Assembly: GCA_964450955.1 (NCBI GenBank)
Contig: CAYVFI010000003.1
Span: 1-64,000, forward strand
Direction: 5' to 3'
Origin: CAYNWT01 sp964450955
Lineage (GTDB): Bacteria; Planctomycetota; Planctomycetia; Planctomycetales; Planctomycetaceae
DNA length: 64,000 nt
Shown: piece after piece, positions 26,517 to 36,440 of the stretch
Layout: every line of letters begins with the position of its first letter
Numbering within the stretch: position 1 is the first letter of the stretch
Position numbers and translations under genes: made by a program
Notes under the pieces: model-generated
Seen by the model: only the letters and a program-made list of their open reading frames with translations
What the model was told of the DNA's origin: nothing
Database searches by the model: none

Positions 26517-27019
26517 TGAATACGACCTTTGAAATAGCTGGGCGGGGAGACCCAAATCCTGAGTTAGTTTTCTTGGCGAACAAGTCGCCCTATTTCCGAG
26601 AGTGCGCAAGGTGATCCAACACTCGCCGCGCACTAAGACTCATCTATTGTCTCGGAGTGCCCTCTGAAACCGCACCATCGAAATCATCGTTGGAGGGAGG
26701 TTCCGCAGGCGTAGCGATTGAAAGACGGCATTGTGCCGGTTATCCAACAAAATACAGCGTACACTACCACTTGAACTGATCAAATGGCCATACGCTGGGC
26801 GAAACACGAATACTCATTTTTCGGCCCCAAATTTCGCCCGGCACCAGGCAGACTGGGAAAGCAGGATTTATCTGATAGCATGCGTTTGCAAAGGATTTTC
26901 GCCACCAGACGAAGTCACCAAAATACATAAGTTCACTCTTTGGGTCGCTATTTCCCAAATCTCCGGCAGGCCGCTGAACGGAGCAGGAGTAAGAACGAAG
27001 CAATAAGCAGGGTCCTGTA
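26517..27019. other. Divergent intergenic region
   Basis: 503 bp between the divergently oriented giant gene (minus) and the SEC-C/TPR gene (plus). It must hold both promoters. No RNA gene, repeat or convincing promoter box was recognised, and the short frames in it have no family features. Confidence 0.5.
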
Positions 27020-29155
27020 ATGTCTTACGATCCCTACGCCGACTGCCCCTGTGGGAGCGGCAAGAAAATCAAGTTCTGTTGTCAGGACGTGATTCCTGAG
27101 ATGCAAAAAGTGGCCCGGCTTCGCGAGAACCAACCCACGCGAGCGGCTCAAATTCTGGAAGGGCTCGAAAAGGACTTCGGCGCGAACTTGTGGGTCGCTT
27201 CCAGCCACGCTCGGTTGCTTATGGAGCAAGGTGAATACTCCGCCGCCAAGCGACGCTGTGAACGATACCTTGCACGGGATGGCAACGACGAACAGAACCC
27301 AGAGCTCAATGCAATCGTCGCCCTGGCTGCGTTCGTTTCCGACGGTTACGAATCCGCAAAGCGCGCCGTGCATCGTGCGTTTCAACTTTCTGCGCGAAGA
27401 GAACCGGCGCTTGTGACTCGGCTTGCGGGAGCCATTTCCCTGGTCATGCTTGAAGCGGAAAGCTTCATGTCCGCCCGCGCGCACGCGGCCATTGCAGTGA
27501 AGTTGTCGCCGGAAGATCGACGTTCGCACTGCGTCATGCAACTGGCGCAGATCGAGGGAAGTTCGCGTATCCCGTACCCACTTAGATCCGTGCATCGACT
27601 TGTCGATTACACAGCAGCCGTCGAAGATCAAAAAGAACTCGACCGCGCGGTTCGTCTTTCGTCGCTGGGATGCTGGAAGCCAGCATCGATTCTCTTGAAG
27701 CGACTGACCGACAAGCACCCCGACGCAGCAGAACTCTGGCACAACCTCGCGCTGTGCCATGCGTGGGATGGAAACGAACCCGCCGCAGCCGAAGCGTTCC
27801 ACAAAGCGGCATCTCTATACAAGGATGACGAAGCAGCCGTTGAGTGCGAAACACTGGCGCAATTGTTGGATCTGGAATTGACTGAAGACGTCAACGAAAT
27901 CGTACTCAAAAGCTACAAAATCGATTCCGTTTCCAGGCTGCTCACCAGCCTCGACAAAGAAGATTTGTTTGATCGGCTCAGCATCGAAGTTCCGCTTGAT
28001 GGCGAAGGCCCGGTTGCACAGTACCGGTTGCTGGCCAAGCCATTCCCGACTGATAAGAAGCCGGAACAGTTGACGCCGGAAGACATTCCTGAGTTCATCG
28101 CCGATGTCCTGGTGTTCGATGCAACCGACCAGCGTTCCGCACAGTTGCAAATCACTGGTGTCGAAGGCGAAGGGTTCGAACAAGCCGACAAGACCCTCAA
28201 CAAGGCTGTCTCAGATCAGATTACGTTGGATAAAGACGCCGATGACGAACCGCTTGGCGTGGTACCGGTCGAACTGGAAGGTCTGGAATGGAACTGCCAC
28301 TTCCCGGCCGATTTCCCTGCGACCATCGCACGCAATATTGAAACTCAAAAGATGCAGGCCGTTGCCACGGATGTCTGGCCCAACCTGAAGCTCTCGGGAC
28401 TCGGCGGTAAGACACCGCTGGAAGCCAAAGACGACTCGAAACTGCAAGTCGCACTTAAGTCGTCTATCCATGTGCTGGACGCTTTCTACGACCGCAACAA
28501 CGTGATGTTGGACATTGAAACCCTCCGCGGTTCATTGGGTCTTGAAGCCCCGGCCCCCGTTGTTCCGGGCGAGAACAACGTTACCGGCTTCTCGACAATG
28601 GCTTTGCAGCGAATCAAATTCGGCGACCTTAGCGATGACCAGCTTGTCGATATCGCCCGCCGCGTTCTTCTGGTTCGGCATACTCGAACAGCCTACGACG
28701 CGCTCACGGAAGTCGCTGGCCGACAGGTCTGCGTCGATCGAATTGGAGCCGAACGAGTCTTTTCAACACTGGTCGGAATCTGCCGTGAACAAAACCGTCG
28801 CGATGAGGCCCTCAAGTGGTTGACCGCAGGACGGGACGCGGCCGAAGCCGCCGACGAAGCGTTTAGAAACATCCTGGAATGGGACGTGCGAGAGCTGAAC
28901 CTGCGGATGGACGACCCAACCGACTCCGGGATCCCCGGTCTCTGGAAGAAGTTCGAAGAACAGTACTTCCCGAAGCTGCCGGAGATTCGTGAGAGCATGG
29001 TGATGTTTATGATCGAGAAAGGTCTCGGTCATCTTGTGTCTGAAGTCGCAACCGTGACCGCGGGCGGTGGTGAGATCGTTTGGACTCCTGATTCCGACGA
29101 CGGCGACGCAGACGGAGCCGGTGACAAAAAACTCTGGGTACCCGGTCAGGAGTAA
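27020..29155 (+). CDS. SEC-C motif protein with TPR-like repeats
   Basis: 711 residues. The SEC-C zinc-binding motif CPCGSGKKIKFCC lies at residues 9-21, right at the N-terminus; in SecA and other proteins this motif binds Zn and mediates contacts with partners. The following residues to about 300 look helical and TPR-like (AAQILEGLEKDFG, ARLLMEQGEYSAAKRRCERY, LWHNLALCHAWDGNEPAAAE). The middle has no recognised domain. The last part resumes a helical repeat pattern (LVGICREQNRRDEALKWLTA). No signal peptide, so cytoplasmic. The ribD gene starts 52 bp after it and may share its transcript. The role is unknown; a protein-interaction scaffold is the safest reading. Confidence 0.85.
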   Translation: MSYDPYADCPCGSGKKIKFCCQDVIPEMQKVARLRENQPTRAAQILEGLEKDFGANLWVASSHARLLMEQGEYSAAKRRCERYLARDGNDEQNPELNAIVALAAFVSDGYESAKRAVHRAFQLSARREPALVTRLAGAISLVMLEAESFMSARAHAAIAVKLSPEDRRSHCVMQLAQIEGSSRIPYPLRSVHRLVDYTAAVEDQKELDRAVRLSSLGCWKPASILLKRLTDKHPDAAELWHNLALCHAWDGNEPAAAEAFHKAASLYKDDEAAVECETLAQLLDLELTEDVNEIVLKSYKIDSVSRLLTSLDKEDLFDRLSIEVPLDGEGPVAQYRLLAKPFPTDKKPEQLTPEDIPEFIADVLVFDATDQRSAQLQITGVEGEGFEQADKTLNKAVSDQITLDKDADDEPLGVVPVELEGLEWNCHFPADFPATIARNIETQKMQAVATDVWPNLKLSGLGGKTPLEAKDDSKLQVALKSSIHVLDAFYDRNNVMLDIETLRGSLGLEAPAPVVPGENNVTGFSTMALQRIKFGDLSDDQLVDIARRVLLVRHTRTAYDALTEVAGRQVCVDRIGAERVFSTLVGICREQNRRDEALKWLTAGRDAAEAADEAFRNILEWDVRELNLRMDDPTDSGIPGLWKKFEEQYFPKLPEIRESMVMFMIEKGLGHLVSEVATVTAGGGEIVWTPDSDDGDADGAGDKKLWVPGQE

Positions 29156-29207
29156 GTTCCGTTGTCAAACGCTCCCGTGACCTACAACGACTGACGCGGA
29201 ATCTCTT

Positions 29208-30329
29208 GTGACACTACCGAAGCCTTTCGAATCCGAAAAGGCGGTCATGCGCCGCGCGATTGAGCTGGCTTATCGTGGTCGGGGGATGGTCGAACCGAAC
29301 CCGATGGTCGGTGCGGTTTTGGTTGATGACGAACTGCGAATGATTGCTGAGGGATGGCACCGGCGAATCGGTACCGAGCACGCTGAGGTCAATGCGATCA
29401 ACGGTATCCCCGGCGGCTACAACGGCGACCTCACATTGTTTGTCACGCTGGAACCGTGCAACCACACCGGTCGAACGCCACCCTGCACGCAGGCTATCCG
29501 CAACACCGCGATTAAACGCGTTGTGATTGGCTGTCCGGACCCTGCTCCGCATACGGATGGCTCAGGCATTGAAGAACTTCGGAACACTTGCGGTGTCCAG
29601 GTCGAAGTTGGACTTCTTCGCGATGAAGCCCAAAAGCTTATCGCGCCGTTTCGCAGGTTTGTGACAACCGGCATGCCGTGGGTCATTGCAAAATGGGCCA
29701 TGACGTTGGACGGCAAGATTGCCTCGCGACTGGGGCACTCACAGTGGATTTCCTCCACGGAATCGCGCGAGATCGTTCATGAAATTCGAGGGCGAATGGA
29801 CGCCATTATTGTGGGGCGAGGAACCGTGGTCGCAGACGACCCTTCACTGACCGCCAGACCCCCAGGCGCGCGGGTGCCATTGCGAGTTGTGTTGGATCGC
29901 CAGGCGCGAACCGCGATCCATTCAAAACTAATCAAGACCGCGCGGGAGGTTCCGACTCTGATTTTCGTCGGTGAAGACGCCGCGCAGAATCGGGTCAGTG
30001 CGATGTCAGATGCTGGCGTGCAGGTGCGGCGCATGACCGATGGGCTTGGGTCGGTGCTGACCGAACTGGGCGGGCGTGAATGCACCAACGTGCTGGTTGA
30101 AGGCGGCAGCGAAGTCCTTGGATCGTTTTTCGATGAACAACTTGTGGACGAAGCCCACGTCTTCATCGCGCCAAAAATCGTGGGTGGTTTCGATGCCGCT
30201 ACGCCCGTCGCGGGGCGAGGGCTGGAACGCATCCCGTCGCTTTCGACACTAGCGGATGTCGAAAGCCGGATCGTTGGAGGCGACACTTACATTAGCGGGT
30301 TCGTGGTCCCTGCCGATCACGAGTCTTAA
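29208..30329 (+). CDS. ribD: Bifunctional riboflavin biosynthesis deaminase/reductase RibD
   Basis: 373 residues catalysing two steps of riboflavin synthesis: deamination of the pyrimidine intermediate and NADPH-dependent reduction of its ribosyl side chain. The N-terminal deaminase has the zinc site HAEVNAI and PCNHTGRTPPC. The C-terminal reductase begins PWVIAKWAMTLDGKIA and contains VEGGSEVLGSFF near the end. Length is normal for RibD. The start is GTG at 29208; an internal ATG at residue 14 (MRRAIELAYRG) is a possible alternative. No FMN riboswitch is possible in the 52 bp upstream. No other rib gene is in the window. Confidence 0.95.
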   Translation: MTLPKPFESEKAVMRRAIELAYRGRGMVEPNPMVGAVLVDDELRMIAEGWHRRIGTEHAEVNAINGIPGGYNGDLTLFVTLEPCNHTGRTPPCTQAIRNTAIKRVVIGCPDPAPHTDGSGIEELRNTCGVQVEVGLLRDEAQKLIAPFRRFVTTGMPWVIAKWAMTLDGKIASRLGHSQWISSTESREIVHEIRGRMDAIIVGRGTVVADDPSLTARPPGARVPLRVVLDRQARTAIHSKLIKTAREVPTLIFVGEDAAQNRVSAMSDAGVQVRRMTDGLGSVLTELGGRECTNVLVEGGSEVLGSFFDEQLVDEAHVFIAPKIVGGFDAATPVAGRGLERIPSLSTLADVESRIVGGDTYISGFVVPADHES

Positions 30330-30367
30330 TTGAAGACGATCGCCGGTGATTCCAATCAGGGTATGTT

Positions 30368-30391
30368 CGTGAACGTCTATCCCAGTTCACG
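30368..30391. terminator. Possible terminator between convergent genes
   Basis: CGTGAAC (30368-30374) pairs with GTTCACG (30385-30391), and TTTT follows shortly on the plus strand. It lies 38 bp after ribD and just before the stop of the convergent gene at 30397. The stem is only 7 bp, so this is a weak call. Confidence 0.4.
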
Positions 30392-30396
30392 ACGTT

Positions 30397-32907
30397 TTAC
30401 TGAGAAGCTGAAATGGTCAGCCAGCCGTTGGAAGAGAAGAAGTCTGTGATGGAGAGGTAAAGCGATGCTTTGTTCTCAACAGGAAGCTCGATACTCTTCA
30501 AATCAAACTCCCGCGGTGCCAAACGGGCATCCAAAATTCGTTTAATCTGGGCAGCACTGGTAACGGCTCTGAACCGTGGCCCTGAGACGGAAATTTTCGA
30601 TTCGCTGGCCTGATATTCGGTGCGGATCTGATTCCCGACCAGGTCGAAGTTAATCGGAATCGTGATCACGGTAGGAGGAATATCATCCTTTCCTTCCAGC
30701 TTCAAAGCGGTCCTTATGATCACAATGAAGCCGTTTTCTGCCAGCTTGATACGCAACGGATCGACTGGATCGAAAACGAACGTAACCTCTGGTTGCTCCT
30801 CTTCCTCGTCTTCTGTGTCGTCTTCTTCGTCGTCGTCCTCTTCTTCATCCATCGCATCATCGTCGCCCTCGTCCTGAACAACGTAGTACGAAACGGGTAG
30901 CAGCGAAATGGAATTGGGAACAGCAAGCCTTGCCGCTTTGCCCGGCAGCTGAGGCGGAATGAGAATCGGACCAGGTTCTCCGGAGTTGTCGTCCGGTTCG
31001 GCATCGTCTCCGTCCCCATTGTCGTCCGCCGAATCGTCGTCAATCTCCTCAGGGCTTAGGTCAGGGGCCGAGTCATCTTCTGGCTCATCGACAGCCGGTT
31101 GTTCTTCTTTGAAGGCAAACGGGCGGCCGGTCAGGTCAGTGATTGTCAGCTCAATTTCCTCTTTGAGCTCACTCTCTGTCAGTGTCCGCCCCGCCAGGTT
31201 AAGCCGGTCGATAGCGTTATTGATCAGGCTCTCGTGAATCTGAACCGTGAAACCAGATGACGCAGTCAACATGCCCGGAGGCGTGCCCGCTCCCAGTTGA
31301 ACGTCGTCCATCGTGCGGCTCATCAACGAGATGTCGAGATCGCTTGATGAGGCTCGCAGCCTTTGTGGATAAAGTTGATCGCGTCTAAGCTTTGAGAACA
31401 GCTTGCTGTCCAGCGTAGTTGTCGCTTTGCCGAACCGATCCGCAGCTTCCCGATCGAATCGAGGAATCACTCTCTTCGCAAGTTTGTAGGCAGCAATTCG
31501 CTCTGATTCCGCTTTCTTCTCAGCGACTTGTTTACGTGCAAGCTTTTGAACGATGCACGCGACGATCGGGATGCCATCAAAGTCCGTTTGAATTCCCTGA
31601 GTCATATTGTTCGGGTTCACCCACAACCGCGTTTCAGCAGAAGTGTCGAACCGGGAACCGTCAAACGTAATAGGTTTTTGGCCTGAGAAGTAGTTGGTTC
31701 CCTGAGTGAAGACCGTGGCAGGTTTCTTTCGCCCCTGCGTGTTGCTTCTGGAAACACCATTCAACTGCAGGACAAACTCGGCTCGGTCAGCATTCGGAAC
31801 CACGTTGACCGTCACGTCAGCATCAGTCACCTGATGGCCGGTCACCCACGCTTCCAGAATACAATCTGAAATGCTGCCGGAATCATTTTTGTGCTGACTT
31901 ACCGCGTAGCTAAGAAGACTCTCTGACACCGTCAGTCGCAGGTTGTCATTTAGGAATCGCGTACTTAACAGCGATTGCAATCGATCTGCGAAACCCGGTG
32001 AGAGGTCGTCCAGTATTCTCTGTCCTTTGCGGATGCGGTATGCGTCCATCCGCTGCCGGGTCTGGCCGTAGTTTTCCAGTGCTTCGACTAACCCACCAAC
32101 CTGACTGACGAAGAAGTCGTCGGGGGAAACGTCTTCATCGAGGTACTCGATGTAGGCGTCCAGTGAATCAACAAACTGCCGAAACGCGAATCGACGTCCG
32201 AACTGCTGTTGTTCGTTCTCAGCATCGTCCAGCATGTCGTTTAGTTTGTCACTGACTTTCGTGAGGAGTTCCAGGGTATCCTTGCCCATCGCACCAGAGT
32301 CGTAAGCGGCCTCAATCTCATCCAGTTGTGCGTACGCCTTCCACGGATCACCGTTGATCACTTCGTCCAGGTATTTGTCCAGATATAAAATCGAATCCCA
32401 CAGCTCGTCCTCGAGCGCGGCTTCAACAGAACTGGAAGTCGGTTGACGGTTCGCGACAATACCGTCTAGCGCGTCTATTAGGTCCAGCCGTGACTGCAGT
32501 GCCTGCCTTAGTCGGCGCAGTGGGACATGGATGGACGAGTAGGTGCTGTCGCTTAGACACGTGTTAATGGTTGACAGCTTGGTTCGAAGCTTCGCAATCA
32601 GCGCGCGTGATTCGGCATCAGTGAGTTCTTCTTCAGGCTCGTAAAGGTCAGCGACAAGGTCTGAAGTCGCTTCACTCCACTCCTCCCAGTTTTCGCCAAG
32701 CTCTTCGAACGCGTCGAGCGATAGCTCTTCGGGAGCCTTTTCCGGAAGGACTGATCCAATCGTCAGGCCGGCTGCTTGTTGGTCTTCCGTGTCCTCATCA
32801 GACGCATCCTGAAAGCTAAAGCCATTCGTGACAACGAGGGCCAATGCGATCAGAGATACTCCGGCAACCGTACGTCGGAACGATCTGAAATTTGTAGTTT
32901 TCATCAT
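30397..32907 (-). CDS. Secreted acidic protein of unknown function
   Basis: 836 residues, not recognised as a named family. The N-terminus is a standard signal peptide (FRRTVAGVSLIALALVVTNG), so it is exported. Residues about 40-320 are helical and charged; the middle contains a region with conserved-looking QLNGVSRSNTQGRKKP and LWVNPNNMTQGI. The C-terminal third has two Asp/Glu-rich tracts (for example DEEEDDDEEDDTEDEEEE), separated and followed by folded segments ending SITDFFSSNGWLTISASQ. The acidic tracts could bind Ca2+ or keep the protein extended. It converges on ribD and diverges from the GroES-like gene. Confidence 0.85.
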   Translation of the reverse strand: MMKTTNFRSFRRTVAGVSLIALALVVTNGFSFQDASDEDTEDQQAAGLTIGSVLPEKAPEELSLDAFEELGENWEEWSEATSDLVADLYEPEEELTDAESRALIAKLRTKLSTINTCLSDSTYSSIHVPLRRLRQALQSRLDLIDALDGIVANRQPTSSSVEAALEDELWDSILYLDKYLDEVINGDPWKAYAQLDEIEAAYDSGAMGKDTLELLTKVSDKLNDMLDDAENEQQQFGRRFAFRQFVDSLDAYIEYLDEDVSPDDFFVSQVGGLVEALENYGQTRQRMDAYRIRKGQRILDDLSPGFADRLQSLLSTRFLNDNLRLTVSESLLSYAVSQHKNDSGSISDCILEAWVTGHQVTDADVTVNVVPNADRAEFVLQLNGVSRSNTQGRKKPATVFTQGTNYFSGQKPITFDGSRFDTSAETRLWVNPNNMTQGIQTDFDGIPIVACIVQKLARKQVAEKKAESERIAAYKLAKRVIPRFDREAADRFGKATTTLDSKLFSKLRRDQLYPQRLRASSSDLDISLMSRTMDDVQLGAGTPPGMLTASSGFTVQIHESLINNAIDRLNLAGRTLTESELKEEIELTITDLTGRPFAFKEEQPAVDEPEDDSAPDLSPEEIDDDSADDNGDGDDAEPDDNSGEPGPILIPPQLPGKAARLAVPNSISLLPVSYYVVQDEGDDDAMDEEEDDDEEDDTEDEEEEQPEVTFVFDPVDPLRIKLAENGFIVIIRTALKLEGKDDIPPTVITIPINFDLVGNQIRTEYQASESKISVSGPRFRAVTSAAQIKRILDARLAPREFDLKSIELPVENKASLYLSITDFFSSNGWLTISASQ

Positions 32908-33205
32908 GTTCGGTTGCTCAAGAGAGATAGCGCACCAAACGCGCTTCTCGAAAACTATCGGCCATGTCGTGGGGCGATCAGTCGAATCAACGTGCGCGAC
33001 GGAAACTGCGCAGCATTCCGAGAATGCGGTACAGGTTGCATGTCACTGACGACCGGAATTCCCAATCCATCTTTCGCAACTTGACAGTCGGGCTGGCCTG
33101 ATCGAACCAACACCTTCTGTCTGCTTTTTCGAGCTCAACCGCTGAAAAACATGGCGACCGGACATATATTCGGTCCACTGACTGTGGACACAGAAGGGCG
33201 ACCGA

Positions 33206-33535
33206 ATGAGCGAGTTTGTTGAACCACTGGGCATGCGAATATTGATTCGCCGGGACGAAGCAAAGCAGACCACCAAAGGCGGAATCGTTCTGCCGGATGA
33301 CGCTGAGGTTCCCACAATCACGGGACGAATCGTGGAAATTAGCGTTCAAATGGAACGCGACGACGATTTCCCAATCCGCAAGTACGACAAAGTTTTGTTC
33401 CACCCCAAGAACGCGATCCCGGTCGATTTCGATCCGGATAACCTGCTGTTCGTGGTTCCCGTAGAGGATGTCGTCGCGGTCTTTCGGCGCGCTCCGGCCG
33501 CTTCTCAAATCGATTCCGCAGACGACGACAATTAG
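33206..33535 (+). CDS. Divergent stand-alone co-chaperonin (GroES/Cpn10 family)
   Basis: 109 residues with GroES order: VEPLGMRILIRRDEA at the start, the mobile-loop end KGGIVLPDDA, GRIVEIS, then KYDKVLFHP and VPVEDVVAVF. The mobile loop binds GroEL in typical Cpn10. It is somewhat longer than GroES because of an acidic tail (SADDDN), and the dome region is altered. No groEL lies next to it, unlike the usual groESL operon, so it may be an extra paralog serving a GroEL encoded elsewhere. ATG at 33206 is preceded by GAAGGG. It is separated from the secreted-protein gene by 298 bp. Confidence 0.85.
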   Translation: MSEFVEPLGMRILIRRDEAKQTTKGGIVLPDDAEVPTITGRIVEISVQMERDDDFPIRKYDKVLFHPKNAIPVDFDPDNLLFVVPVEDVVAVFRRAPAASQIDSADDDN

Positions 33536-33782
33536 AACCACCACCGCCTGAGATTCGCCTTGCTCAGCAAAGTGTCAAAGTCTGCGGGTTGTGCGGACGA
33601 TACCAGAAATACCGTTTGTGACGATCGTCTGCCGCTCCGGCAATCCATGCCGGTGCAGTGCAGCGCATCCGACGCCAACGGTTCGAGCCCGGAACCATCC
33701 GCCCGCGCGGACCGGTGATTCGAAGAGGGGGACTTCAGGGGAAGCTGCGGCCGCTCGGTATGTCGCAGCTGTGGGGGTTACT

Positions 33783-36440
33783 GTGTTTGGATTCAAGCGT
33801 TGGCGATTTGCGCGCCGCGTGAAGGCGCATGTTGCGGTGGCTGGTTTAGCTGCTGCCATGTCCTGCGCGGCCGGTTGCGGCACGTTGGGTGCGCGCAACG
33901 ACGAGATCAGTTACCACGGCGAGGCAGAGCGCGAATGGTACGTTGGTGAAGCGACCAAAGTTGCGCACAGCAATTTCGTGCAGGAAACACCAGACGACGT
34001 ACGGTTCGCGTCTGCGCCGCGCACGATTGCCGATCGCCGTGACGACGTCGTTCGAGAACTGTCGCTGGGCGAAGTCATTCACATCGCGCTGATGAACAAC
34101 AAAATTGTGCAGACCGGCATCAACGCGCCAGTCGGTGGCAAAGCAATTTACGGAAACCCGGACAACATCCCGTCTGTGTATGACCAGGCGATTCGCGAAA
34201 CCGGAGTTCTATTCGGGGGTCGTGGAGTCGAAGCCGCGCTGTCGGATTTTGATGCAACAGTGCAGACCTCGCTGACGTGGGGACGATCGTCGACTCCGAT
34301 AAACGGAACCGCGATTGTCGATGGTTTGCCGGTTCCCGGGGCCACATCGAATGCTGAAACGGCCAACTACAGTTCGACCATCAGTAAACAATTTGCAACG
34401 GGAGCGTCGCTGCAGTTTTTCAACAACTGGAGTTACCTGGGCACCAACTCACAAGGGGTTCTGTTCCCATCCAGCTACACGGGCAATTCAGGAGTCGCCT
34501 TCCGGCAGCCGCTGCTGGCTGGTTCCGGAGCCGACTTCACGCGCATTGCGGGGCCGGTGAATCCGAACTTTGGAGCCATTACCGGTGTGAGCCAGGGTGT
34601 TTTGATTGCGCGGATCAACTCTGACATCACACTGGCCGGTTTCGAAGCATCCGTCCGCGATTCCATTCGCGACGTACAGAAGGCCTACTGGGCTTTGTAT
34701 CTGGCCTATCGAAACTACGAAACGTCTGTGGTTTCGCACCGCAGTGCTCACCAAACATGGAAGGAAGCCAGCATTAGACTGGACGTTGGCACGCTAAAGG
34801 CAGCCGACGAAGCTCAGGCCCTGGAACAGTTCTATGCGACTCAGGCAAACGTCGAACAGTCGCTCAGTGCGCTCTATACATCCGAGACTAATCTGCGCCG
34901 TTTGCTTGGACTGCAACTGAATGACGGTGAAATTATCCGCCCGTCTGACAAGCCGATGGTTGCGAACTTCAAACCGGACTGGCGTAGCAATCTTGCCGAA
35001 GCGTTGACGCGACGTGTCGAAATCCGACGACAGAAGTGGAACATCAAAAGCCTTCAGCTTCAGCTTCGAGCCGCCCGCAGCCTGGTGCGACCGCAGTTGG
35101 ACTTCGTTGCCGGTGCCCAGGCATCTGGATTTGGTGACGATTTGCTGGGCAGCCGAACCGAAGGAGTCACAGATCGCGGCCTGGGCAGTGGGTTCGGTTC
35201 TTTATTGAGCCGCGATTTTGGTTCATGGAACGCTGGTTTTGAATTCAGCGTTCCTCTTGGCTTCCGATCCGCGCATGCTCAGGTTCGCAACTACGAACTT
35301 CGTGTTGCCAAAGCGCGAGCCGTTCTTTCTCAGACTGAACGCGAAATCGCGCACGACATTACGTTGTCTATTGAAAGTCTTGTCGCAAGCTATACGTCAG
35401 CAAGCACGAATGAAGAACGTCTCATCGCCGCACGTCGGCGGGTTGAACTGCTGGACCTCGAACGTCAGGAAGGCACGACAACGCTTGACCTTGTGCTGAG
35501 GGCGCAAACCGCGTTGGCTCAGGCTGAAAGTCAGTACTACCAACGCGTCATCGACTTCAGTAACGCCATGATTGACCTTGAGTATTCTAAAGGTTCGCTA
35601 TTGGCCAGCAGTGGAATCCAACTGGCTGAAGGCGGCTGGGACGCGTGCGCATACGACGACGCCATTCGGCGGGCCTGCGAACGCACATATGCCATGTGCA
35701 ACGACCACCTTGACGCGCTGCCGGAACCGTTTGCTTCGCCGACACCGTTGGGCTCGCCCGGGATTGCCGAGTTACCTTACGGCGATGATCTTCCTCATTA
35801 CGACGATGGTCCGGAAATCCTGATACCGTCCGACGAAGACCAGGCACGGCCCAGAGAGACCGCTCCACCGCCGCCCGGTTCAGAAGATCTCGACTCACAG
35901 TTCCCTGGCTCCGATGCTCCGGACCTCGAACAGCCAGACATCGAATCACCCGACGCGCCGGATCTACCGGACACGCCGGACCTCCCTGATCTTCCCGATC
36001 TTCCCGACATCGCGCGGTTCGGATCGGGTTGGGAATCTATCGAAATACAAGCAACATCGGAGACAGAACCAGCACCGATTGCCGTGCAGATTTCAGACCG
36101 CACTGCTAAGCAAACTCCGCCGATCCCGGAGCCAACCCAACCGCGTTCCGTTTGGCAGCTTGGCCATCAATCAGCCGCGCAGCCGCAGATCCGTTTCGGT
36201 GACGCGAAGAAGACAGTCCGAGCAAGTGCGCGGCCGCAGCCGATTGACGCTGTGCGTCCCGGTCCGGATCGGTTGCTGCCAGAACCGCGAGTACCGGACG
36301 ATTCGTTCTGGGAGACGATTCCTGGACCGTTCGATTCGGGGCAAAGCGTACCTGATAACGAACCACGCCCACTGCCGCCACGTAATCCGGAAGCAGCGCC
36401 GGTGACGTTTGATGACCTGTTCGGTCCGCCTCGGAAGTAG
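33783..36440 (+). CDS. TolC-like outer-membrane efflux lipoprotein with Asp/Pro-rich extension
   Basis: About 885 residues. The start is uncertain; GTG at 33783 is chosen because GGGGG precedes it and it gives a compact leader FGFKRWRFARRV, hydrophobic core, then the lipobox AAGC. The frame is open to 33591 but that extension is Arg/Pro-rich and leader-unlike. Two long helical repeats (IRDVQKAYWALYLAYRNYET and TEREIAHDITLSIESLVAS) and LRRLLGL belong to the outer membrane efflux protein fold. After about residue 660 comes an unusual extension with PDLPDTPDLPDLPDLPD and low-complexity Pro/Asp/Glu/Arg. It probably forms an outer-membrane channel for an exporter; no inner-membrane partner is adjacent. 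DUF1573 gene follows 165 bp later. Confidence 0.85.
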   Translation: MFGFKRWRFARRVKAHVAVAGLAAAMSCAAGCGTLGARNDEISYHGEAEREWYVGEATKVAHSNFVQETPDDVRFASAPRTIADRRDDVVRELSLGEVIHIALMNNKIVQTGINAPVGGKAIYGNPDNIPSVYDQAIRETGVLFGGRGVEAALSDFDATVQTSLTWGRSSTPINGTAIVDGLPVPGATSNAETANYSSTISKQFATGASLQFFNNWSYLGTNSQGVLFPSSYTGNSGVAFRQPLLAGSGADFTRIAGPVNPNFGAITGVSQGVLIARINSDITLAGFEASVRDSIRDVQKAYWALYLAYRNYETSVVSHRSAHQTWKEASIRLDVGTLKAADEAQALEQFYATQANVEQSLSALYTSETNLRRLLGLQLNDGEIIRPSDKPMVANFKPDWRSNLAEALTRRVEIRRQKWNIKSLQLQLRAARSLVRPQLDFVAGAQASGFGDDLLGSRTEGVTDRGLGSGFGSLLSRDFGSWNAGFEFSVPLGFRSAHAQVRNYELRVAKARAVLSQTEREIAHDITLSIESLVASYTSASTNEERLIAARRRVELLDLERQEGTTTLDLVLRAQTALAQAESQYYQRVIDFSNAMIDLEYSKGSLLASSGIQLAEGGWDACAYDDAIRRACERTYAMCNDHLDALPEPFASPTPLGSPGIAELPYGDDLPHYDDGPEILIPSDEDQARPRETAPPPPGSEDLDSQFPGSDAPDLEQPDIESPDAPDLPDTPDLPDLPDLPDIARFGSGWESIEIQATSETEPAPIAVQISDRTAKQTPPIPEPTQPRSVWQLGHQSAAQPQIRFGDAKKTVRASARPQPIDAVRPGPDRLLPEPRVPDDSFWETIPGPFDSGQSVPDNEPRPLPPRNPEAAPVTFDDLFGPPRK

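Noticed and set aside
29156..29207. FMN riboswitch before ribD
   Set aside because: Only 52 bp separate it from the upstream gene, too short for an RFN element, and no conserved parts are seen.
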